Of a DNA stretch of 19,804 bases, positions 13,451 to 19,804 are shown piece after piece. Source of the stretch: an uncultured Clostridia bacterium (GTDB lineage Bacteria; Bacillota; Clostridia; Oscillospirales; Ruminococcaceae); NCBI GenBank assembly GCA_947630315.1, contig CANRHA010000005.1, positions 1 through 19,804 on the forward strand, written 5' to 3'. Numbering within the stretch: the first letter of the stretch is position 1; each line of letters starts with the position of its first letter. Position numbers and translations under genes: made by a program. The notes beneath the pieces are model-generated. The model saw nothing but the letters and a program-made list of their open reading frames with translations, was not told the DNA's origin and ran no database searches.

Positions 13451-14554
13451 TCATTTTTTCTTTGCAAAGAGGGTGTCGTATTTTGCGGAGTGGAAATGGA
13501 CCGACATCACAAGACCTATAGCTACTGTGGACGTTAGCATAGACGTTCCGCCGGCGGAGATAAACGGCAGGGTTATCCCTATTACCGGAGTTACGCCCAT
13601 CACCATTCCGATATTCAAAAGGCTCTGGACAAACAGATAGGCAAAAACTCCAACGCAGATATACCTGCCGAGGCCGTCGCCCGACCTAAGACCGTTTCCG
13701 AGTATGCGCAGGCATATGACCCCTAAAAGTATCACAAGCCCGAGACAGCCTATAAACCCGAGCGTCTGGCCGACATAGCTGAAAATGAAATCGTTATGGC
13801 TTACCGGAACATAGCTGTAATTGCCGCCGAAAAGCCCCTTCCCGCGAACCTGGCCCGAACCGAGAGCTATTTTCGCAAGATTCGTCTGGTAGAGCATATC
13901 GGGGGTGGCGTACTTTTCGGGGTTCAGGATCGCGAGTATTCGGTTTTTGTGGACTGGCTGAAGGTAGTGGGTCCACATGAACCAAACGGCTATCGGCGAG
14001 AGGATCCCTGCGCCGAGAATGTACTTCCAGGAAAGCCCGGCGGCAAAGAGTATAGCAAGAAACACCGCGCAGAAAACTATCGCGGTGCCGTCGTCGCCCT
14101 GGAGCATTACAAGCCCTATCGGCACGGCGCCGTGGACGCACAAAAACAGGACGTTTAGCGGGTTGTTGAATATCTCCTCGGTTTTAAAACAATGGTACGC
14201 GAAGGAGAGTATGAACGCAAGCTTTAAAAACTCGGCAGGCTGCAAAGTGAACCCGCCTATCGCTATCCACGCCTTGTCGTCGGCGCCCTCAAGCCCCGCC
14301 CTGCCGAGCGAGGTAAAGGTAAGGCAGGTAAGTCCGAGGGTGATCGGCATATATATGAACCAAAGCTTGCAGAACTTGCGGTAATCCCATGCGGCTATTA
14401 CAAGACACGCGGCGGCGCCCAAAAGCGCGGCGGCGGCCTGAGTTCGGTAGTCGGTGTAATCAAGCTCGGCGTTGGTTATTGATTGGCTCTGGTTGTTTAT
14501 GACCAAAGAGTAGAGCATTACAACGCTGAACGCACAGGCGGCAAGCATCAGCAA
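13451..14554 (-). CDS. rodA: FtsW/RodA/SpoVE (SEDS) peptidoglycan glycosyltransferase
   Basis: Multi-pass membrane SEDS protein that polymerises lipid II with a partner class B PBP; RodA-type (elongation) is my best guess, with FtsW or SpoVE as alternatives. Diagnostic blocks are GGFTLQPAEFLKLAFILSF, QGDDGTAIVF (the catalytic-Asp loop), QVRGKGLFGG with VPVSHNDFIFSYVGQTLGF, and GVTPVIGITLPFISAGGTSM near the end. From TTG 14554 the protein has 367 residues but lacks the cytoplasmic N-terminus. The frame stays open upstream to a TAG near 14638 and encodes KKIFSAILQYLRRLDKTLLL, as family members usually have. Within it an ACG (14617) has GGAAGGGAGG 9 bases upstream, so a 388-residue product from a non-canonical start is likely. 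A promoter lies at 14659-14687; galK and trmB follow. Confidence 0.88.
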   Translation of the reverse strand: MLMLAACAFSVVMLYSLVINNQSQSITNAELDYTDYRTQAAAALLGAAACLVIAAWDYRKFCKLWFIYMPITLGLTCLTFTSLGRAGLEGADDKAWIAIGGFTLQPAEFLKLAFILSFAYHCFKTEEIFNNPLNVLFLCVHGAVPIGLVMLQGDDGTAIVFCAVFLAILFAAGLSWKYILGAGILSPIAVWFMWTHYLQPVHKNRILAILNPEKYATPDMLYQTNLAKIALGSGQVRGKGLFGGNYSYVPVSHNDFIFSYVGQTLGFIGCLGLVILLGVICLRILGNGLRSGDGLGRYICVGVFAYLFVQSLLNIGMVMGVTPVIGITLPFISAGGTSMLTSTVAIGLVMSVHFHSAKYDTLFAKKK

Positions 14555-14658
14555 AAGCAGGGTTTTATCGAGCCGGCGAAGGTATTGAAGTATCGCCGAA
14601 AATATTTTTTTGACCGTTTTTTGCCGCCTCCCTTCCTAAAAAGCCGTATACATTGATT

Positions 14659-14687
14659 AGTATATCATAACCTCGGGGAAAATTCAA
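14659..14687 (-). promoter_or_regulatory. Sigma-A promoter with extended -10 for rodA-galK-trmB
   Basis: Minus strand TTGAAT (14682-14687), 17-base spacer, TATACT (14659-14664) preceded by TGA. It stands back to back with the ferredoxin promoter. Confidence 0.8.
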
Positions 14688-14712
14688 GCTAAAAATAATC
14701 TTGTAAAACCTC

Positions 14713-14740
14713 TTGCATTTTTAAAAATATATGATAAAAT
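14713..14740 (+). promoter_or_regulatory. Sigma-A promoter with extended -10 for the ferredoxin gene
   Basis: TTGCAT (14713-14718), 16-base spacer, TAAAAT (14735-14740) preceded by TGA. The start of transcription would be about 45 bases before the ferredoxin ATG. Confidence 0.75.
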
Positions 14741-14792
14741 GTATATCAAGAGAATACCAAGCTCTTATACATATCCCGAAGGAGGAAATACA

Positions 14793-14963
14793 ATGGCTTT
14801 CAAGATCACCGATGAATGCATCAAGTGCGGCGCCTGCGCAGAACAGTGCCCCGTAAGCGCTATCACCGAGGGCGACGACAAGTACGTCATCGACGCCGAC
14901 ACCTGCATCTCCTGCGGCAACTGCGCCGCGACCTGCCCCGTATCCGCTCCTGTTGAGGAGTAA
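14793..14963 (+). CDS. 2[4Fe-4S] ferredoxin
   Basis: Small clostridial-type ferredoxin, 56 residues, a low-potential cytoplasmic electron carrier (for hydrogenase, pyruvate:ferredoxin oxidoreductase and similar partners). It has two cluster motifs: CIKCGACAEQCP (9-20) and CISCGNCAATCP (38-49), each CxxCxxCxxxCP, with the usual VSAI/VSAP following. The start is ATG 14793, with a perfect AAGGAGG 7 bases before it; the frame is open further upstream to 14739 but that lies within the promoter. It is a single-gene transcript with its own promoter and terminator. The start-proximal MAFKITDECIKCGAC is the standard family opening. Confidence 0.95.
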   Translation: MAFKITDECIKCGACAEQCPVSAITEGDDKYVIDADTCISCGNCAATCPVSAPVEE

Positions 14964-14987
14964 TTTACGCAAGGCAATTTTAACCGA

Positions 14988-15022
14988 GGCTCTCTGAGTT
15001 TTCAGAGGGCCTTTAAAATTTT
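14988..15022 (+). terminator. Intrinsic terminator of the ferredoxin gene
   Basis: Stem GGCTCTCTGA (14988-14997) with TCAGAGGGCC (15002-15011), one T-G pair, loop GTTT, then TTTAAAATTTT. Confidence 0.8.
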
Positions 15023-15110
15023 CAGCCCTCTGCAATAAGACAACATGCCTGCGTGATCCGACATAAAGCCGCTATCTTACACGGCGGCGGCTCTTACATA
15101 CTGCTGCGTG

Positions 15111-15219
15111 CGCCGAGGCCCCGGGCGAAGCCCGCCCCGCGCGCGGGGCCGGCGGCAGCGAAGCTGCCGCTGCGGCGGCCCCTCCGGGGCCGCCGGGGCT
15201 TCGCCCGGGGCCTTCGGCG
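15111..15219. repeat. GC-rich cloverleaf-like palindromic repeat, copy D
   Basis: Perfect 17-bp outer stem (15117-15133 with 15196-15212), identical in sequence to that of copy A, extended by CGCCGA/TCGGCG across one bulged T. Inside are a CCCCGCGC-type hairpin (15135-15148), GCGGCAGC/GCTGCCGC with loop GAA (15152-15170) and GGCGGCCCC/GGGGCCGCC with loop TCC (15174-15194). Arm order matches copy B, so the orientation is inverse to copy A. TGCGTGCG occurs on both sides (15105-15112 and 15230-15237). The rest of 15023-15392 shows no gene. Confidence 0.9.
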
Positions 15220-15392
15220 GAGAAAAAGGTGCGTGCGAGCCGCCGCATTGGGTTCGACGGCTCTGCGCGACTATTGCATACGCAGCGGCTCACAGCGCTC
15301 ACAGAGAAAACCTGTTTTCTTATCTCAGTTGGCTCTCCCCTGCCGGTTTCAAAAAATTCATTTAAAATTCACAGCTTTTTTCTCTTTTTATA

Positions 15393-15421
15393 TTGAAATC
15401 CGCCGCGATTTTTGATATAAT
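15393..15421 (+). promoter_or_regulatory. Strong sigma-A promoter for the VTC-DUF4956 operon
   Basis: TTGAAA (15393-15398), 17-base spacer, perfect TATAAT (15416-15421) preceded by TGA. A ~70-base leader follows, with one small hairpin (GCGG TAAAG CCGC near 15448-15460). Confidence 0.85.
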
Positions 15422-15497
15422 ATAACGGTATTGATATTTGCCGGAGGCGGTAAAGCCGCTTGCAGCGAGGGATATGTAAAGCGAAAGGAGCTAAGAG

Positions 15498-16268
15498 GTG
15501 GCAGTATTTACCTTTGAAAGATACGAAAAAAAATACCTTGTCTCCGAGGCTCAGGCCCAAAGGCTCCTTGATCACTTTATTCTTCAAAGAAAGATGGAGC
15601 CGGATAAATACTGCCGCGGAGGCAAGACCTACCCCATATACAACATATACTTTGACGACGAACACAACTCGGTCATATATAACTCGATTATGAAGCCCAA
15701 GTTTAAGGAAAAACTCAGGCTCAGAGGGTACACCTTCCCGAAAACCGGCGACGAGACGGTGTTTTTAGAGCTTAAACGCAAGATAAAGGGAATAGTCACA
15801 AAGCGCAGGGCGATCCTGCCATACAACGCCGCGATGGATTTTGTATGTAACGGCGTAAGGCCCGAGACCAACGACTACCCCGCCGAAAGAATGATAACCG
15901 AGATAGAATACTTTTTAAGCCGCAGAAAGCTGTCGCCAAAGGTATTTATAAGCTACGACAGAATAGCCCTGACCGACTCGGCCGACCCGACGCTCAGGAT
16001 AACCTTCGACCAGAACATCCTGACCCGGCGGTACGACGTTGATCTTTCAAAGGGCGGCGGGGGCGAGCCCCTCCTGAACGCCGGCGAGAGGCTTATGGAG
16101 ATAAAGTTCATTCACGCCCCGCCGAAGTGGCTCTGCGACATTCTCACGGAAGAAAAGGTGTTTATGACTCATTTTTCAAAATACGGAAACGAATATTCAA
16201 GGCTATGCGGACATGAATTTTTACACCTTGATGAACGCAGCCGGATCGAAAGGAATCTGACAGTATGA
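15498..16268 (+). CDS. VTC-domain protein (polyphosphate polymerase-like)
   Basis: 256-residue soluble protein of the VTC domain family (PF09359). In yeast Vtc4 this domain is the tunnel-shaped polyphosphate polymerase that uses ATP. It starts at GTG 15498 with AAAGGAG 8 bases upstream. Charged tunnel-type motifs are visible in family order: FERYEKKYLVSE (5-16), YFDDEHNSV, KLRLRGY, VFLELKRKIKGIVTKRRA, MITEIEYFLSR, ISYDRIAL, LRITFDQNI and LMEIKFIHAPPKWL. The Arg/Lys pairs and the E-x-K strands expected for phosphate and metal binding are present, so it may be active. The last 4 bases overlap the DUF4956 gene (ATGA). In other bacteria this pair is often near CotH genes; none is seen here. Confidence 0.9.
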   Translation: MAVFTFERYEKKYLVSEAQAQRLLDHFILQRKMEPDKYCRGGKTYPIYNIYFDDEHNSVIYNSIMKPKFKEKLRLRGYTFPKTGDETVFLELKRKIKGIVTKRRAILPYNAAMDFVCNGVRPETNDYPAERMITEIEYFLSRRKLSPKVFISYDRIALTDSADPTLRITFDQNILTRRYDVDLSKGGGGEPLLNAGERLMEIKFIHAPPKWLCDILTEEKVFMTHFSKYGNEYSRLCGHEFLHLDERSRIERNLTV

Positions 16269-16957
16269 TTAAATTTTTATTCCCCGACGTCGCCGGCGTT
16301 CCGCTTAATGCAAGAGGAGTTATAACCTCGATTCTCGTAGCGCTTGTTTTGGGCGCTCTTCTGAGCTTAGTGTATCTATTCACCAACCGCAAAAGAGGCT
16401 ATACCTCAGACTTCCCCGCGGCGATAGTTTTACTCGCCCCGCTTATGGCGAGCGTTATTCTGCTTGTAAATTCAAGCGTCGCGGCGGCGGTATCCCTCGG
16501 CGGCGCGCTCGCCCTATTAAGAATAAGAAGCAACCCGCGCGACACGATGGACATAACCAGCCTTTTATTCGCGATAGTTATAGGCATAGGCTGCGGAACC
16601 GGCTACTACGGCGTCACGATAGTTATAACCGTAGTCATCTGTGCGATAATGGTTATTCTCACCGCCGCGCACTTTGGCAAGCCCTCAAGAAAACTTATTT
16701 TACTTAAGATATCCATACCCGAGGACCTCAACTTCGACGGCGCGTTCGACGACCTGCTCGACAAATACACCGACGACTGGGAGCTGAACCAGATACGCAC
16801 CGCCGACTTCGGCTCGATATATGAGCTGAGATACCTCATCACCCTCCCGGACAGCGTTGACCGCAGAGAGTTTATCGACGCCATACGTTCAAGAAACGGC
16901 AACCTTGACGTTGTTCTTGCTCTTCGCGATTTTGATTCGCTCCCTCAGAAAAAGTGA
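16265..16957 (+). CDS. DUF4956 family membrane protein
   Basis: 230 residues. The N-terminal half holds three or four membrane helices: VITSILVALVLGALLSLVYL (~19-38), AAIVLLAPLMASVILLV (~52-68), SVAAAVSLGGALALL (~70-84) and ITSLLFAIVIGIGCGTGYYG with VTIVITVVICAIMVILTA (~97-137). The C-terminal ~90 residues form a soluble cytoplasmic domain (ISIPEDLNFDGAFDDLLDKY, SIYELRYLITLPD). The signature RIRSNPRDTMDI between helices is typical of DUF4956. The ATG overlaps the VTC stop (ATGA), so the two are translationally coupled and probably act together at the membrane. A channel or anchor for the VTC partner is plausible but unproven. A terminator follows. Confidence 0.9.
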   Translation: MIKFLFPDVAGVPLNARGVITSILVALVLGALLSLVYLFTNRKRGYTSDFPAAIVLLAPLMASVILLVNSSVAAAVSLGGALALLRIRSNPRDTMDITSLLFAIVIGIGCGTGYYGVTIVITVVICAIMVILTAAHFGKPSRKLILLKISIPEDLNFDGAFDDLLDKYTDDWELNQIRTADFGSIYELRYLITLPDSVDRREFIDAIRSRNGNLDVVLALRDFDSLPQKK

Positions 16958-16966
16958 TTCTTTAAG

Positions 16967-17005
16967 GCGGCCGCCCTGTTTTTTCATGGGCGCCGCTTTG
17001 TTTAT
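16967..17005 (+). terminator. Intrinsic terminator after the VTC-DUF4956 operon
   Basis: GCGGC, bulged C, GCCC (16967-16976) pairs with GGGC GCCGC (16988-16996), a nine-pair stem with an 11-base T-rich loop, then TTTGTTTAT. It lies within 10 bases of the DUF4956 stop and only 18 bases before the next gene's start, leaving no room for a standard promoter for that gene. Confidence 0.75.
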
Positions 17006-17022
17006 AAAAAGGAGACCTGACT

Positions 17023-19804
17023 ATGCTTAAACTGTTTAATGACGGCTGGGAATTTTCACTCGCCGAATTGGGCGGCACGCCCGAAAACTGGACGCGCGTC
17101 GACATTCCGCACGACTGGCTTATACATGACGCTAAAAACCTCTACAAGACCTCTGACGGCTGGTACCGCAAGAGCTTTAAACTCGCCGGGATATCGGGCA
17201 GAAGGTTTTCCCTTAGGTTCGAGGGCGTATACATGGACAGCGAGATCTACCTTAACGGCGCTAAGATCTTTGAATGGAAATACGGCTACACCACCTTTGA
17301 CGTTCCCCTTGAAAGCGTTAAGGAGGGCGAAAACGAGATCAGGGTCAGGGTCAGGTATCAGTCGCCCAATTCAAGATGGTACTCGGGCGCGGGGATATTC
17401 AGAAATATATGGCTCCGCGAAACCGGCCCGGACAGGATAGCCGACGACGGGACCTACGTTGTAAGCAGCCTTGAAGGCTCGAGCTGGATCACTGAAATAG
17501 ACACCGAGGTAGAATGCCGCGGCGCGGGGATAATCAGACACACGCTTATAGACGACGACGGCGAAACGGTCGCAATTACAAGAATGCCCTTCCCGGAGGG
17601 CACCGAAAAGGTATCGGCGAGCATTGAGATCGACGACCCGTACCTTTGGAGCGTTAAAACGCCGTATCTCTATTCCCTGCTTACCGAGCTTATTGTCGGC
17701 GAGGAGGCGGTCGATTCGCGCTTTGAACGCATAGGCTACAGGTATCTGAGGTTCGACCCCTCGAACGGACTTTACCTAAACGGCGAGAGCATAAAGCTCA
17801 ACGGCGCATGTATGCACCACGACCTCGGAGCGCTCGGCGCGACGGTAAACAGAGCCGCGACCCGCAGACAGCTGATAAAACTTAAAGAGATGGGCGTAAA
17901 CGCGATAAGGACATCGCACAATCCCCCGTCGGTAGAGATGATGGAGCTTTGCGACGAGCTCGGCATAATGGTCGATTCCGAATGCTTTGACATGTGGGAG
18001 GGCAAAAAGACCGACTACGACTACGCGCGGTTCTTTAAAGAATGGCACGCCAAGGACGTCAGAAGCTGGGTGAGGCGCGACAGAAATCACCCGAGCCTTA
18101 TTATGTGGAGCATCGGCAACGAGATATATGACACTCATGCCTCGCCCCACGGCGTTGAAATAACCGAGGAGCTTGTTAAATGCGTAAGGCAGAGCGATTA
18201 CAAAAACGCTCACCCCGTAACGATAGGCTCCAACTACATGCGCTGGGAGGGCGCGCAGAACTGCGCCGAAAAGATAGATCTTGTAGGATACAACTACGCG
18301 GAAGACCTCTACGACGAGCATCACAAAAAACACCCCGGCTGGCTTATTTACGGCTCCGAAACCGCCTCAACGATCCAGTCGAGAGGGATATACCACTTCC
18401 CGGCGAGGGTATTTTCCACAACGTACGACGACTTACAGTGTTCGAGCCTGATGAACTGCGCAACAGGCTGGAGCGCGCCTACGGCCGCCTACAACATAAC
18501 CATGGACCGCAACCGCAGGTTCAGCCTCGGGCAGTTTATATGGACGGGGTTCGACTACATAGGCGAGCCTACGCCTTACCAGACAAAAAATTCATACTTC
18601 GGACATATCGACACCGCGGGCTTCCCGAAAGACACGTTTTACGCCTATCGGGCGGAATGGAACGCCGAGGCGGAACCCTTCGCGCACCTCGTTCCGGGCT
18701 GCTGGGATTTCAACGAGGGGCAGCTTATTGACGTCTTCATCTACTCGAACTGCGCCGAGGCGGAGCTTATTGTAAACGGGAAATCTCAGGGGAAATACGC
18801 CTTTGATCACAAAAACGGCGATGAAATAACCGGCCGCTGGCAGGTTGAATATCACCCCGGGGAAATAAGGGCTATAGGCTATAATTCGCGCGGGGAAAAG
18901 GTCTGCGAGGACGTAAGAATAACGGTATCAGACCCGGAGGAAATAGCGGTATCGGCCGACAAGCCTACGCTGTTTGCAAACGGGACCGATATGATATTTG
19001 CCGAGATAAGCGTTCTGGACAAGGACGGAAACGCGGTCGAAAACGCGCGCAACCGCATTCATGTTGAAGTCAGCGGCGCGGGGCGGCTCGTAGGGCTTGA
19101 CAACGGCGATTCCACCGACTACGAACAGTACAAGACCGATTCAAGAAGACTGTTTTCGGGCAAGCTCCTGGCGATGATAGCTTCAAAAACCGAGCCGGGC
19201 GAGATAGTTATGAAGGTCTCCTCCCCCGGCCTCAAGGGAAAAGAGGTAAGGTTCAGGGCGCTTTCCGCAAGGCGCGAGGAGGGAATATCGGCGGAATATG
19301 AGGTTCCGCGCTCCGAGCCGAAAACGGAGGTCAGCGTAAGAAAAATAGAGCTTCATGTATCGGATAAGCTGATAACTCCGGAAAACAAAGTCGCCGCCGT
19401 CAGCGTTGAGCTTTTCCCGAAAAACAACACTTACGGAATGGAGAGCGTGAGCTTTAAGGCCGTCACCGAGAGCGGGGTCGAAACAAACCTCATAGAGGTG
19501 GCGGATGAAAACGGCAGGACGGTTATAAAACCGCGCGGCGACGGCGTTTACAGGCTCAGGGCGTGCTGCCGGAACAGCAGCGGGTGCGACGAGATAATCT
19601 CGGAAATAGAGATGGAAAACCGAGGCTTCGGCCCCGCAAGCTTTGACCCCTATGCGGAAACTGTCTGCGCGTCGCTTTGCTCAAATCAGGAAGAATTGCA
19701 GACAGGCATGGGCGGCGGAGTTATAACCCGCCCCGGCAGCAAGGTCAGGTTCGATCACATAGACTTCGGCAAGATCGGCTCTGACGAGATAACGATCGGC
19801 ATTT
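17023..19804 (+). CDS. GH2 beta-galactosidase-type glycoside hydrolase (3' end beyond window)
   Basis: Retaining glycosidase of family GH2, 927 codons visible, running in frame off the window end. The start is ATG 17023 with AAAAAGGAG 8-9 bases upstream. No signal peptide, so cytoplasmic. Domains: sugar-binding jelly roll (~1-150; VDIPHDWLIHD, VYMDSEIYLNG), Ig-like (~155-245), TIM barrel (~250-545) with acid/base Glu367 in WSIGNEI and nucleophile Glu446 in YGSETAS, a DUF4982-like strand domain (~560-630; VFIYSNCAEAELIVNG), a GH2_C5-like Ig domain (~640-750; GLDNGDSTDYE), then another sandwich starting near 765. The last ~50 residues (VRFDHIDFGKIGSDEITI) look like a CBM6-type module. Substrate is likely a beta-galactoside, but beta-glucuronide or others are possible. 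Confidence 0.92.
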   Translation, partial: MLKLFNDGWEFSLAELGGTPENWTRVDIPHDWLIHDAKNLYKTSDGWYRKSFKLAGISGRRFSLRFEGVYMDSEIYLNGAKIFEWKYGYTTFDVPLESVKEGENEIRVRVRYQSPNSRWYSGAGIFRNIWLRETGPDRIADDGTYVVSSLEGSSWITEIDTEVECRGAGIIRHTLIDDDGETVAITRMPFPEGTEKVSASIEIDDPYLWSVKTPYLYSLLTELIVGEEAVDSRFERIGYRYLRFDPSNGLYLNGESIKLNGACMHHDLGALGATVNRAATRRQLIKLKEMGVNAIRTSHNPPSVEMMELCDELGIMVDSECFDMWEGKKTDYDYARFFKEWHAKDVRSWVRRDRNHPSLIMWSIGNEIYDTHASPHGVEITEELVKCVRQSDYKNAHPVTIGSNYMRWEGAQNCAEKIDLVGYNYAEDLYDEHHKKHPGWLIYGSETASTIQSRGIYHFPARVFSTTYDDLQCSSLMNCATGWSAPTAAYNITMDRNRRFSLGQFIWTGFDYIGEPTPYQTKNSYFGHIDTAGFPKDTFYAYRAEWNAEAEPFAHLVPGCWDFNEGQLIDVFIYSNCAEAELIVNGKSQGKYAFDHKNGDEITGRWQVEYHPGEIRAIGYNSRGEKVCEDVRITVSDPEEIAVSADKPTLFANGTDMIFAEISVLDKDGNAVENARNRIHVEVSGAGRLVGLDNGDSTDYEQYKTDSRRLFSGKLLAMIASKTEPGEIVMKVSSPGLKGKEVRFRALSARREEGISAEYEVPRSEPKTEVSVRKIELHVSDKLITPENKVAAVSVELFPKNNTYGMESVSFKAVTESGVETNLIEVADENGRTVIKPRGDGVYRLRACCRNSSGCDEIISEIEMENRGFGPASFDPYAETVCASLCSNQEELQTGMGGGVITRPGSKVRFDHIDFGKIGSDEITIGI

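Overview
The window looks like chromosomal DNA of a spore-forming member of the Clostridia, probably an Oscillospiraceae/Ruminococcaceae-type gut or rumen bacterium. The evidence is a dipicolinate synthase pair (dpaA-dpaB), Gram-positive style Shine-Dalgarno sites, sigma-A promoters that nearly all carry an extended -10 (TGn), a two-cluster ferredoxin, a VTC/DUF4956 pair, and two large plant-glycan type glycoside hydrolases without signal peptides. The genus is an inference; there is no rRNA in the window.

Layout. 1-135: heptamer repeats and a good promoter. 166-3186 (+): a ~1000-residue clan GH-A glycoside hydrolase. 3192-3321: a GC-rich cloverleaf-like repeat with a heptamer tail. 3469-4427 (-): three small clustered genes of unknown function. 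4477-4680: a MITE-like element with inverted ends, between divergent genes. 4722-5964 (+): an MJ0936/YfcE-type phosphodiesterase, then L-ribulose-5-phosphate 4-epimerase. 6019-6050: a terminator shared with the convergent DUF1846 gene (6058-7542, -). 7612-9134: about 1.5 kb without a gene, built from several repeat families. 9135-10542 (+): dpaA-dpaB, preceded by a possible sigma-K promoter and followed directly by a second type of cloverleaf repeat. 10827-11420 (-): unknown gene with its own promoter. 14554-11508 (-): rodA/ftsW-like gene, galK and trmB, probably one transcript. 14793-14963 (+): ferredoxin, divergent from rodA. 15111-15219: a third copy of the first cloverleaf family. 15498-16957 (+): VTC-domain protein and DUF4956 membrane protein, translationally coupled. 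17023 to the window end (+): a GH2 beta-galactosidase-type enzyme that runs off the edge.

How the genes fit together. Three parts point to cytoplasmic sugar use: the two glycosidases, galactokinase (Leloir entry) and AraD (pentose entry). DpaAB makes the spore-core chelator dipicolinate. RodA-type SEDS glycosyltransferase serves wall synthesis. The rest is housekeeping or unknown.

The most unusual content is intergenic. Four cloverleaf-like palindromic units, each an outer stem enclosing three hairpins, occur in two unrelated sequence versions. Heptanucleotide arrays, often exactly five units long, abut structured elements or promoters. There are also a 133-bp tandem array, a nested long palindrome and a MITE-like element. 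I found no defence system, CRISPR array, prophage or transposase gene.
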